Source: CAVUCH01 sp963739995
GTDB taxonomy: Bacteria > Acidobacteriota > Vicinamibacteria > Vicinamibacterales > JAENWD01
Length of the DNA: 63,963 bases
Assembly: GCA_963739995.1 (NCBI GenBank)
Contig: CAVUCH010000014.1
Location: 1-63,963, forward strand
Reading direction: 5' to 3'
The notes under the pieces were generated by a model. The model was not told the DNA's origin and ran no database searches. It saw nothing but the letters and a program-made list of their open reading frames with translations. Position 1 is the stretch's first letter. The number at the start of each line of letters is the position of its first letter. Positions 1 through 7,736 of this stretch are shown piece after piece. A program made the position numbers and the translations under genes.

Positions 1-1200
1 GGTGACGGCACGAACTCCGCGGCTGACGATCTCCCCCTTCAGGCCGTAGAGAGTCTCAACATCGAAGCCTGTCAAGCCGGCGAACGGAATGCCCTCGGCC
101 ACGGCAATGACGTTGCGCCGCGTGAACGGGCTGAACTCGTCCAACCCATACCGCCGGCCGGGGGCGTACGTCCGCACGTACCCACGGCTCAGACCGCCGC
201 TGTAGGTCAGCGAGTGCTTGATCTTCCCGACGCCCCACCCTTCGTGGTACAGCATCAGGTTGTTGACGACGCTGCGAATCGTCAGCTCGCTGTTCTCTTC
301 GATCGGGTAATCCTTCAGGTTCTCGTCCCCGCCGTCGCCGTCGATCACAAAGCGCCAGTCCGGATAGCGCTCGCGGATGCCGCGCGCCAGCAGCAGGCCC
401 ATGGCGGCGCATTCGACATCGAGCGGCTTGTAGTCCTCGAGCGTGCGCAGTGTGTCGTCCAGATCGAGATCCGCCGGGTCTGCCGAAATCTCCTCGAGGA
501 ACATCGCCAATCCAAGCGCGTCGAGAAACGCGCGCGCCTGATCCAGGTCGCGGCCGCCGCCGAGGTTGAGCGTGAACGCCTTCAGCCGTGCCGGCGACAG
601 CCCGAGTGCACGCATCGCGTGATACGTGACCAGGAAAACCGCACCGCTGTCGATCCCGCCTGAAAAGGCGACGCCAATCGGCTCGCCGTGCCCGGTCCGC
701 TCGATTCGCGAGAGCCAGTTCGTCACCTCTCGGGCGAGGGCACCTACATACTGCCGGCCGATCTCGTCGAGGTCCGGCGGCAGTACCTCCCGGGCGGGGG
801 TGAAGAACCGCGCGTACGCGGGATCGGGATCCGGGCAGCCCACGAGCCGCAATTCGACCACGTAATGCGCGGGGGCCATGCGCGTGTAGCTCGGATGGAA
901 CTGGTCGGCCAGCCCCTCGCCGGCGAGTGCCCGCTGCAGCGTGTCGATGCGATCGGCGACGAACAACGCCGGGCCTTCCTGTCGCTTGGCCAGGAAGTAG
1001 CGCATGGGACGATCGAGCGTGCGCGCCAGGCGCACCGTGATGCCGTCCCTGGCGACGATCGCGAACGATCCCTCGATGCTCGCGACCGATGCTGCGTCGC
1101 CCGAGAGCACCCGTTGGCGAGCCTCCTCGAGCGTCATGTTTTCGATCGCGTTCAGGGCAGGATCCAGCAGATCGACCACGCGCTCGACGTGTTGCAGCAT
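1..1200 (-). CDS. Asparagine-synthase-like protein (3' end outside window)
   Basis: The frame is open for 400 codons from the ATG at 1200 to the left edge, with an in-frame TAA four codons upstream of the ATG. Residues 180-186 read SGGIDSG, the ATP-pyrophosphatase P-loop of the asparagine synthase synthetase domain, and a later IDGDGGDEN segment matches the family's SGDGADE-type motif. Residues about 39-112 still look like an Ntn glutamine amidotransferase fold (SIEGSFAIV, a LDRPMRYF segment, then a FVADRIDTL segment). The protein begins MLQHVERV rather than MCGI, so the catalytic N-terminal cysteine is absent and free ammonia or another amine donor is likely used. It is divergent from the ABC importer at 1408. 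The true product is unknown; the family assignment is firm. Confidence 0.8.
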   Translation of the reverse strand, partial: MLQHVERVVDLLDPALNAIENMTLEEARQRVLSGDAASVASIEGSFAIVARDGITVRLARTLDRPMRYFLAKRQEGPALFVADRIDTLQRALAGEGLADQFHPSYTRMAPAHYVVELRLVGCPDPDPAYARFFTPAREVLPPDLDEIGRQYVGALAREVTNWLSRIERTGHGEPIGVAFSGGIDSGAVFLVTYHAMRALGLSPARLKAFTLNLGGGRDLDQARAFLDALGLAMFLEEISADPADLDLDDTLRTLEDYKPLDVECAAMGLLLARGIRERYPDWRFVIDGDGGDENLKDYPIEENSELTIRSVVNNLMLYHEGWGVGKIKHSLTYSGGLSRGYVRTYAPGRRYGLDEFSPFTRRNVIAVAEGIPFAGLTGFDVETLYGLKGEIVSRGVRAVT

Positions 1201-1407
1201 GAGGCGATCTTAATCCAGCACCCCGTTCAGACTCTTTAGTGCAAATGCGTTAGACGGCCCCTGTCCGACACGTTATGGATTGGCCAGCAGCCGCGTGCCA
1301 TACTCGGCGATCAGCTGAACGGACGACGGCCTCGACCTCCCTGGCGGCGTGCGCCCGCCACGCCCGCCGGCAGCCTGTGCTCTCGGTAGCTGCACCATCG
1401 CGACACA

Positions 1408-2181
1408 ATGCAGGCACTGTCACGCCGGCCGACCTCTCATCTCATCGCGCTGGTCGGACCCGCGATGATCGTCGGAGTCTGGGCGCTCGTCGCGTCGCTG
1501 AAGGTCTTTCCCGAGTCGCTCTTCCCTCATCCGCTCGACGTGGGGCGCGGCCTGGTCAGCGAACTCCAGAGCGGCCGTCTCGTGAGGGACGCGATCGCGT
1601 CGCTGTTCCGGGTATCCGTCGGGTTCCTGCTGGCGGTCGCGGTGGGAGTGCCGCTCGGCCTGCTGGTGGGTCACTCCGTGCGCTTGCGCGAGGCGTTGCT
1701 GCCGACCGTGAACTTCTTCCGCAGCCTTTCGCCCCTCGCATGGATCCCGTTCGCGATTCTATGGCTCGGGATCGGTGACCCGCCCGCCATCTTCCTGATC
1801 TTCATGGCGGCCGTGTTCCCGATCGTGCTGTCGACCAGCGCCGCCGTCGCCAGCATCCCCAGCGTGTACTTCCGGGTGGGGCGCGATCTGGGGCTGGACG
1901 GGTTCGACCTGCTGCGCCAGGTGACGCTGCCTGCCATCGCGCCGCAGGTCATCACGGCGCTGCGCGTCACGGCCGGTCTGTCGTGGCTGGTGGTCGTGGC
2001 GGCGGAGATGCTCGCGGGGACCGACGGCCTCGGCTTCGCGGTGTGGGACGCGCGCAACGGGCTGCGCATCGACCTGCTCGGCGCGGCGATGACCGTCATC
2101 GGGCTCATTGGCGTGGCGATCGATCGACTGCTCGTCCGCCTCATGGCGATGCCGAGCGTCCGCTGGGGATACGAGAGATGA
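1408..2181 (+). CDS. ABC transporter permease, NrtB/SsuC/TauC type
   Basis: This 257-residue inner-membrane protein has about six hydrophobic segments and the binding-protein-dependent permease loop (around the RVGRDLGLDGFDLL stretch) that docks on the ATPase. The family imports small anions and organics such as nitrate, sulfonates, bicarbonate or thiamine precursors, and the sequence alone does not tell which. The stop overlaps the ATPase start (ATGA, 2178-2181), so the two are translationally coupled. Together with the next two genes it forms a complete importer. Confidence 0.9.
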   Translation: MQALSRRPTSHLIALVGPAMIVGVWALVASLKVFPESLFPHPLDVGRGLVSELQSGRLVRDAIASLFRVSVGFLLAVAVGVPLGLLVGHSVRLREALLPTVNFFRSLSPLAWIPFAILWLGIGDPPAIFLIFMAAVFPIVLSTSAAVASIPSVYFRVGRDLGLDGFDLLRQVTLPAIAPQVITALRVTAGLSWLVVVAAEMLAGTDGLGFAVWDARNGLRIDLLGAAMTVIGLIGVAIDRLLVRLMAMPSVRWGYER

Positions 2182-2948
2182 GCCCGGTGGGCGCACGCCC
2201 GCTGCTGTCGTTGGCCGGGGTCAGCCATCGTTTCGGCGGCGTCGAGGCCGTGGCCGACGTGTCCTTCTCTGTGGCACATGGCGAGTTCGTCGCCCTGGTC
2301 GGACCGTCCGGCTGCGGGAAATCCACGCTGCTCAACCTGTGCTCCGGATGGCTGCAGCCTACCTCGGGCCAGGTCGATCGACCCGAGCGGCTGCGCATGG
2401 TGTTTCAGCAGGACGGCCTCTTCCCGTGGATGACGGTCGGCGAGAACATCGATTTGGGTCTGCGGCACCTGGCCGACGCGGCGGCACGCCGGAGCCGCCG
2501 GGAGACGCTCCTGGACCTCGTTCGCCTGGGCACGTTCGCGTCGCACTATCCTCACCAGCTCTCCGGGGGCATGCGTCAGCGCGTCGAGTTGGCCCGCGCC
2601 CTCGGCGGGGACACGGACCTGCTGTTGATGGACGAGCCGTTCTCCTCGCTCGACTACCTCTCGCGGCTGCGGATGCGTCTCGAGCTCGCGCGCCTGCTGC
2701 AGTTGCAGCCGCGCACCGTGCTGCTGGTCACGCACGACATCGAGGAGGCCGCGCAGCTCGCCGACCGTGTGCTCGTGCTGTCCGATCGTCCCGGGCGCGT
2801 GCGCAACCAGGTGCGGCTCTCGGCGGCGCGTCCCCGCGACCCGACGCAGCCTGACGTCGTGCGCGCGGTGCACCGCATCCTGACCGACCTGGGGCTCGAA
2901 ACGGATGTTCCAGCCCTGACCACGGCCATCCGTGAGGAGTTGTCATGA
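2178..2948 (+). CDS. ABC transporter ATP-binding protein, NrtD/SsuB/TauB type
   Basis: I place the start at the ATG at 2178, which overlaps the permease stop; longer in-frame versions run back through the permease gene and are unlikely. The 256-residue product has Walker A GPSGCGKST (42-50), Q-loop glutamines at 77-78, the signature LSGGMRQR (128-135), Walker B LLLMDEPF (148-155) and the H-loop His186. It energises uptake by the permease encoded just upstream. Its stop overlaps the start of the binding-protein gene (ATGA at 2945-2948), so all three proteins are probably made from one message. Confidence 0.93.
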   Translation: MSPVGARPLLSLAGVSHRFGGVEAVADVSFSVAHGEFVALVGPSGCGKSTLLNLCSGWLQPTSGQVDRPERLRMVFQQDGLFPWMTVGENIDLGLRHLADAAARRSRRETLLDLVRLGTFASHYPHQLSGGMRQRVELARALGGDTDLLLMDEPFSSLDYLSRLRMRLELARLLQLQPRTVLLVTHDIEEAAQLADRVLVLSDRPGRVRNQVRLSAARPRDPTQPDVVRAVHRILTDLGLETDVPALTTAIREELS

Positions 2949-3988
2949 TCCGTTCCCCGTTCCTGCGCTGGGGCCTTGGCGCGATTGTGGCCGTGGCTGT
3001 GCTCGGAGTGCTCCGTTACCGCATGTTCGAACCCGCAGAGGACGACGCTCACGTCGCCAAGTCGTCATCCAGGCGTGAAGTGCTGACGGTCGGCTTCCTG
3101 CCGGTCACCTGCCACTTGACGTGCCCGGTCACCGACTTCGCGTCCAAGACGAGCCCGTCCACGCGGTTCGAGTCACAGCGCTTCACCGACTTCCCCACCG
3201 TCGTCGAAACGATGAAGAGCGGACGGCTGGACGCGACGTTCATGATCGCGCCCCTCGCCATGAAGATGCGCGAGCAGGGCGTGAAGGTGAAGATCGTGTA
3301 TCTCGGTCACCGGGACGGCTCCACGGTCATGGTGCGCTCCGATCTGCCCGCCCGGAGCCTCGTCGATCTGAAAGGCCGCGTGTTCGCGATTCCGAGCAAG
3401 TACAGCAACCAGAATCTGGTCATCCGCAGGCTGATGAAAGATCAGGGTATGGCGGCCGGCGATCTCCGGTTCGTCGAGATGCCACCGCCCGACATGCCCG
3501 GGGCGCTCGCCACTCGGGCCATTGACGCCTACTTCATCGGTGAGCCGCACGCCGCGCGCGCGGAGCTCGATAAGACGGGCCGCGTCCTCTATCACGCCAA
3601 AGACATCTGGCCGCATTTCATCTCCTGCGTGCTCGTCGTCACCGAGCGCCTGGTGGAGGACAGGCCCGCCGTCGTGCAGGACCTCGTGCGGGGCATCGCG
3701 GAAAGCGGCGAGTGGGCGGAGGAGCATCGCAGCGAGGCCGCCACGCTCGTCAGCCCGTACTTCCGGCAGGATGAGCGGCTCCTGCGGTACGTGCTGACGC
3801 AGCCGCCGGACCGCGTCAGCTATCGGATGCTCACGCCGACCGATCAGGAAATGCAGCGCATTGCCGACATGGCGCTCGAGACGGGCGTCCTCGACCGTCG
3901 CCTCGACGTGCGCGACCTCGTCGACCGGGCGTTCATCCCGTCCGAAATCAAGCCGGCCGAGATCGCGGTCGGCCGCACCGAGCCATAA
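2945..3988 (+). CDS. ABC transporter substrate-binding protein, NMT1/NrtA-like
   Basis: The 347-residue protein starts with a basic N-terminus and one hydrophobic segment (about 8-24) without a clear lipobox, so it is probably a membrane-anchored periplasmic receptor. The body follows the NMT1/SsuA/CmpA plan, with the VGFLPV opening strand, FPTVVETMKSGRLDA, an IGEPHAARAELD hinge region and a C-terminal helical cap. A Cys-His-Leu-Thr-Cys stretch (residues 56-60) sits where these receptors contact their ligand, which could mean a metal or thiol-containing ligand; this is inference. It closes the coupled importer operon. The gene does not show what is transported, although the neighbourhood is molybdoenzyme maturation. 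Confidence 0.85.
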   Translation: MIRSPFLRWGLGAIVAVAVLGVLRYRMFEPAEDDAHVAKSSSRREVLTVGFLPVTCHLTCPVTDFASKTSPSTRFESQRFTDFPTVVETMKSGRLDATFMIAPLAMKMREQGVKVKIVYLGHRDGSTVMVRSDLPARSLVDLKGRVFAIPSKYSNQNLVIRRLMKDQGMAAGDLRFVEMPPPDMPGALATRAIDAYFIGEPHAARAELDKTGRVLYHAKDIWPHFISCVLVVTERLVEDRPAVVQDLVRGIAESGEWAEEHRSEAATLVSPYFRQDERLLRYVLTQPPDRVSYRMLTPTDQEMQRIADMALETGVLDRRLDVRDLVDRAFIPSEIKPAEIAVGRTEP

Positions 3989-4015
3989 GGTCGCAAGCTC
4001 GCAGGCGTGCCGGCC

Positions 4016-4252
4016 TCACCGGCCGAGGATCTTGGCCTGGTTCGCGAGGATCTTCGTCTGGTTCCCTTCAATCGTCTTCTGGTTGGCGAGCACCTGATCG
4101 AGCTTGCGCTGGTTGCGCAGAATGGCGGCCTGGTTCGTGGTGATGACTTTCTGATTCTTGATTACCTGATCGAGCTTGCGCTGGTTGAGGAGGACCCTGG
4201 TCTGGTTGCGCAGGATCTTTGTCTGGTTGGCAAGCACTTGACGTTCGCTCAT
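4016..4252 (-). CDS. Small NQ-repeat coiled-coil protein
   Basis: This 78-residue protein is built almost wholly of a heptad-like repeat in which Asn-Gln recurs every seven residues, followed by Thr/Arg/Ala-Lys-Ile/Leu-Leu (NQTKILR, NQTRVLL, NQRKLDQ, NQKVITT, NQAAILR and so on). The pattern predicts a continuous amphipathic helix that would oligomerise as a coiled coil, with a buried polar layer of Asn or Gln. I chose the ATG at 4252 because GAAAGGA lies about five bases upstream; an ATG at 4288 would add 12 residues without a good ribosome-binding site. There is no signal peptide. It is opposite in strand to the importer and to the xdhC gene. The function is unknown; a scaffold or tether role is only a guess. 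Confidence 0.7.
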   Translation of the reverse strand: MSERQVLANQTKILRNQTRVLLNQRKLDQVIKNQKVITTNQAAILRNQRKLDQVLANQKTIEGNQTKILANQAKILGR

Positions 4253-4380
4253 GGAGTTCCTTTCAGCAGCCGCGCGGAGGGCGTCCATGAGATGGTAATC
4301 GATTCGCGCTCGGCCCGCGGTCAGGCGGCGCTATCCACTGGTTGCCCACTCTGGATACCTGTGCCATCGTACGGGATCAA

Positions 4381-5490
4381 ATGGATCGGCGTGAGACCGA
4401 ACGCATCGTGCAGGCGATCCGCGACGTGCGCGCGGCCGGTGAGCGAGCCGCGATCGCGACGGTCGTCCGCGTCAGGGGCAGCGCCTATCGACGCGTGGGC
4501 ACGCGCATTCTCGTGCGCCAGGATGGCACCTTCGAGTGCCTGCTCTCGGGCGGGTGCCTCGAGCCCGCCGTCGTCGATGCGGCCGCTCGCGTCATCGCCG
4601 GGGGCGATCCCGTCATCGTCAGCTACGACCTGGAGGACGACTCACTCTGGGGACTGGGCATCGGGTGCAGCGGCGCCGTCGACATCCGCATCGAACGGCT
4701 GGACGATGACGCGATCACCGCCGCCTGGCTGGACATGCTGGAGCGCGGCGCCCCTGGCGTGCTGGTGACGCCGCTTGCGGGTGCCTCGGGCCGCCTGCTG
4801 GTCTCGCCCGGCGCGGTCGTCGGCACGCTCGGCAGCGACGCCTTGGATGCGTCCGTTGTCGCCAGCGCCCGCGCGCGGCTGAGCGCCCAGCATCCAAGCG
4901 CCGGAACCGAGTTGGCCGGCGGCGCAGAGCTGCTGTTCGAGATCAGCGTGCCGCCGCCTCGGCTCGTTGTGTTCGGCGCGGGCCACGATGCCGTGCCGTT
5001 GGCTGCACAGGCATGGTCCCTCGGCTTCGGGGTCACCGTCGTCGACGTGCGCGAGGCGTTCCTCACGCACGATCGGTTTCCATCCGCGACGCTGATTCCG
5101 GCGCACTTCAGCCGCTTCGCCGACGCTGTCGCGCTGGACTCGCGCAGCTTCGTGGTGGTCATGAACCATCACCTCGAGCGCGACCGCGAGAGCCTGCGCT
5201 TCGGGCTCGGCTCGGAGGCGCTCTACATCGGCGTCCTCGGGCCGCGGTTGCGGTTCCGGAAGCTGCTGGCAGCGCTGAAGGACCGGGGACAGGCGCCGGA
5301 CGCCGCTGCGCTCGCGCGCGTGCGCAGCCCGATCGGGCTCGCGCTCGGCGCCGAGACGCCGGACGAGATCGCCTTGTCGATCCTCGGCGAGATCGTCGCG
5401 ATACGCCGCGGGTTCGACGGCGGCTTCCTCGACGGCCGCGACGCCAGTCTTCACCGCGCCCCGGACACGAACCGTTTCGCGCGCTCGTAG
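4381..5490 (+). CDS. XdhC/CoxI-family molybdoenzyme maturation protein
   Basis: This 369-residue protein has the XdhC/CoxI N-terminal domain, with GSAYRRVG and a conserved LSGGCLEP cysteine motif. It also has the C-terminal Rossmann domain (RLVVFGAGHDA) and the family's final IGLALGAETPDEIALSI-type block. XdhC proteins bind molybdenum cofactor, help exchange its equatorial ligand for sulfur and hand it to xanthine dehydrogenase-family enzymes. The natural client here is the CO dehydrogenase at 6.4-10 kb. I start it at the ATG at 4381, preceded by GGGA, since the family begins close to this point; an upstream in-frame ATG exists at 4342. The 3' end overlaps the convergent mocA-like gene by 40 bases. 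Confidence 0.88.
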   Translation: MDRRETERIVQAIRDVRAAGERAAIATVVRVRGSAYRRVGTRILVRQDGTFECLLSGGCLEPAVVDAAARVIAGGDPVIVSYDLEDDSLWGLGIGCSGAVDIRIERLDDDAITAAWLDMLERGAPGVLVTPLAGASGRLLVSPGAVVGTLGSDALDASVVASARARLSAQHPSAGTELAGGAELLFEISVPPPRLVVFGAGHDAVPLAAQAWSLGFGVTVVDVREAFLTHDRFPSATLIPAHFSRFADAVALDSRSFVVVMNHHLERDRESLRFGLGSEALYIGVLGPRLRFRKLLAALKDRGQAPDAAALARVRSPIGLALGAETPDEIALSILGEIVAIRRGFDGGFLDGRDASLHRAPDTNRFARS

Positions 5491-6035
5491 TCCTCGGGCG
5501 TATCGATGTCCAGCAGCAGGTCCGGCGGGAGCTCCACGACACGGGTGCGGTCCCGGTGTCGCTGCAGGACCGGCCGTGCCCCGTGCTCGAGAACGGCCAG
5601 CTCAGGGAAGAACTCCCGATCGAAGACGTGGGGCGGCGCCGTGACGTTGCCGTAGCGGGCACACACGATCCCGTGGCCGCGCTCGAGGAACGCCTCGATC
5701 AGCCGCCGGTAATCCGACGCCGCGACGAAGGGCTGGTCCGCCAGCGCGAACATCGCCGCGCCGCTCTCGCCGAGCTCCGCGATCGCGATCCGGAACGAGG
5801 ACCCCATTCCCGTCGCGTAGTCACCATTGAGAGCGTGACGGCACGGCAGCCCCTCGAGTGCCGGCAGGATTCGGTCGTGCTCGCACCCGACGACGACGAG
5901 CACGTCGTCAACGCCGGAATCCGCCACCTGGCGAACGGTGCGGCGGACGATCGGCTCGTCGCCGAGCGGCAGCAGCAGCTTGTTCGTCCCCATGCGCGTG
6001 GCCGCCCCGGCCGCGAGGATCACGCCGGTGATCAT
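5451..6035 (-). CDS. MocA-type molybdenum cofactor nucleotidyltransferase
   Basis: The 194-residue protein starts with the nucleotidyltransferase signature ILAAGAATRMG followed by NKLLLPLG (residues 6-25). It also has the LNGDYATGMGSS and FALADQPF segments typical of MocA/MobA-like transferases, and ends with the LLLDIDTPEDYERA block. MocA adds CMP to Mo-molybdopterin, giving the cytosine dinucleotide cofactor used by xanthine dehydrogenase-family enzymes, including CO dehydrogenase. Its position between an XdhC gene and coxMSL fits that role exactly. It is transcribed towards xdhC, with overlapping 3' ends, and away from coxM. Confidence 0.88.
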   Translation of the reverse strand: MITGVILAAGAATRMGTNKLLLPLGDEPIVRRTVRQVADSGVDDVLVVVGCEHDRILPALEGLPCRHALNGDYATGMGSSFRIAIAELGESGAAMFALADQPFVAASDYRRLIEAFLERGHGIVCARYGNVTAPPHVFDREFFPELAVLEHGARPVLQRHRDRTRVVELPPDLLLDIDTPEDYERAKRFVSGAR

Positions 6036-6083
6036 GGGAGGATTCTACGCTCGGTGTCTCTCGCTTCGCTCGCGGACGGGCGT

Positions 6084-6139
6084 GGGCGGTGGGCGGTCGG
6101 CGGTCGGCGGTGGGTGGTAGGCGGTCGGCGGGCGGCTGG
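6084..6139. repeat. Tandem 7-base repeat, GGCGGTV type
   Basis: Eight consecutive 7-base units of the form GGGCGGT, CGGCGGT, GGGTGGT, AGGCGGT lie between the mocA-like start and coxM. Units differ mainly in the first base. The same unit family returns at 10667, at the end of coxG. Confidence 0.85.
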
Positions 6140-6182
6140 CGGGCGCGAAAGCCAGACACAGCCCGGACCCCGGAGCCCGGAG

Positions 6183-6252
6183 CTGAAGCCTGAAGCTGGA
6201 GCCTGAAGCTGGAGCCTGGAGCCTGGAGCCTGGAGCCTGGAGCCTGAGCCTG
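6183..6252. repeat. Tandem 7-base repeat, CTGGAGC/CTGAAGC type
   Basis: About ten near-identical copies of CTGGAGC or CTGAAGC, a few of them one base short, follow the GGCGGTV array after about 40 bases. They lie 110-180 bases before the coxM start, in the region where the cox promoter should be. Confidence 0.8.
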
Positions 6253-6365
6253 CATCCCCGTGCCGTTATCCTCGCTCCGCTCGAAGTAGAATGGGTCCCC
6301 CCGCGACCGGACGATGCTGCACGCGCAGTGCGGCCCCGCGACGTTCGTGAAAGGAGGTTCGTGAG

Positions 6366-7241
6366 GTGATCCCAGCCGCCTTCGCGTATTTCCGTGCCCA
6401 TTCAGCCGATGAGGCCGCCGCGTTGCTCGCGCAGCACGGAGCCGAGGCCCGCGTGCTCGCGGGCGGGCAGAGCCTCGTGCCTGCGATGCGGTTCCGCCTG
6501 GCACGCCCAGGGGTCCTCGTCGACATCAACCCGGCGAAGGATCTCGACTACATCCACCTCGATGGCGCGCTCGTCATCGGGGCGATCACGCGCGACGCCG
6601 CGATTGAACGCGCCGCGTGGATCCGCGATCGCCAATGGAGCCTGCTGCACGACGTCTCGCGCGTCGTGGCCGACCCTGTCGTTCGCCAGACCGCCACCGT
6701 CGTCGGGAGCCTCTGCCACAACGACCCGGCCGGCGACTGGACAACTGTCGCGCTCGCCGCTCGCGCCGACGTCGACGTGCGCGGCAAGGGCGGCATCCGC
6801 ACCGTCGCGATGGACGATTTCCTCGTGGACAGCTTCACGACCGCTGTCGGTGAAGGCGAGCTCGCCGTCGCGGTGCGGTTCCCGGTGCCAGACGATCGCA
6901 CCGCCGGGTCGTACCAGAAGATCGAGCGCAAGGTGGGCGACTTCGCTACAGCCGCGGCCGCGGTGCAGGTCTCGCTCAACGTGGACGGCACCGTGCGCCA
7001 GGCCGGCATCGCCCTCTCGGCCGCCGGACCGCACGCGGTGCGCGTTGAGGAGGCGGAGCAGCTGCTGGCCGGTCGTCAGCCGACCCCTGACGTCATCCGC
7101 GCGGCAGCCGATGCCGCGTCGCGCCGCAGCGAACCGCAAGCGGATCTCCGCGGCGGCGTCGATTACAAGAAACACCTGGCCGGCGTCCTCGTGGCGCGCG
7201 GGCTGCGCCAGGCCCTGGCGCGTCTGGGGGGGCAGGCATGA
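6366..7241 (+). CDS. coxM: Aerobic CO dehydrogenase medium (FAD) subunit
   Basis: The 291-residue flavoprotein has the FAD-binding motif AGGQS (32-36) and TVVGS (111-115) followed by CHNDPAGD, where the family usually has TIGG. It carries electrons from the [2Fe-2S] centres of CoxS to the quinone pool through FAD. The start is GTG at 6366, eight bases after a strong AAGGAGG (6351-6357). It is the first gene of the cox operon, and its stop overlaps the coxS start by ATGA (7238-7241). The order M-S-L is that of true CO dehydrogenase operons. Confidence 0.92.
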   Translation: MIPAAFAYFRAHSADEAAALLAQHGAEARVLAGGQSLVPAMRFRLARPGVLVDINPAKDLDYIHLDGALVIGAITRDAAIERAAWIRDRQWSLLHDVSRVVADPVVRQTATVVGSLCHNDPAGDWTTVALAARADVDVRGKGGIRTVAMDDFLVDSFTTAVGEGELAVAVRFPVPDDRTAGSYQKIERKVGDFATAAAAVQVSLNVDGTVRQAGIALSAAGPHAVRVEEAEQLLAGRQPTPDVIRAAADAASRRSEPQADLRGGVDYKKHLAGVLVARGLRQALARLGGQA

Positions 7242-7723
7242 ACGTGAAGATTTCGGTGAATGGCGTCGCGTACGAGCGCGACGTCGAGGCGCGCACGCTG
7301 CTCGCCTACTTCCTCCGTGAGCAATGCGGCCTGACCGGCACCCACGTCGGCTGCGACACCTCGAGCTGCGGCTGCTGCGTCGTCGTCCTCGACGGCGAGC
7401 GCGCGGTGAAGGCGTGCACGATGTTCGCGGTGCAGGCCGACGGTCACGAGGTGATGACCGTCGAAGGGCTGGCGGTCGCCGGCGCACTGCACCCGATCCA
7501 GCAGGCCTTCTGGGACAAGCACGGGCTGCAGTGCGGTTTCTGCACGCCGGGCATGATGCTCGCGTCGTACGTGCTCCTGAAGCAGAACCCCGAGCCGAGC
7601 GAAGCGGACATCCGCGAGGGGCTCGCGGGCAATCTCTGCCGGTGCACGGGGTACCAGAACATCGTCAAGGCCGTGCAGCAGGCGGCGGACACGCTGCGCC
7701 AGCCCGCCGCGGCGGGCCAGTGA
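7238..7723 (+). CDS. coxS: Aerobic CO dehydrogenase small (iron-sulfur) subunit
   Basis: The 161-residue protein binds two [2Fe-2S] clusters: the plant-ferredoxin-type cluster by Cys39, Cys44, Cys47 and Cys60, and the second by Cys99, Cys102, Cys134 and Cys136 (the GNLCRCTGY motif). It passes electrons from the Mo-Cu site of CoxL to the FAD of CoxM. It is translationally coupled to coxM and ends 13 bases before coxL. Confidence 0.95.
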   Translation: MNVKISVNGVAYERDVEARTLLAYFLREQCGLTGTHVGCDTSSCGCCVVVLDGERAVKACTMFAVQADGHEVMTVEGLAVAGALHPIQQAFWDKHGLQCGFCTPGMMLASYVLLKQNPEPSEADIREGLAGNLCRCTGYQNIVKAVQQAADTLRQPAAAGQ

Positions 7724-7736
7724 TCGGGGGGACACG

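Noticed and set aside
1671..2873. A 400-codon minus-strand frame across the ABC permease and ATPase genes
   Set aside because: The plus strand carries Walker motifs and permease helices throughout; the antisense product has noise composition.
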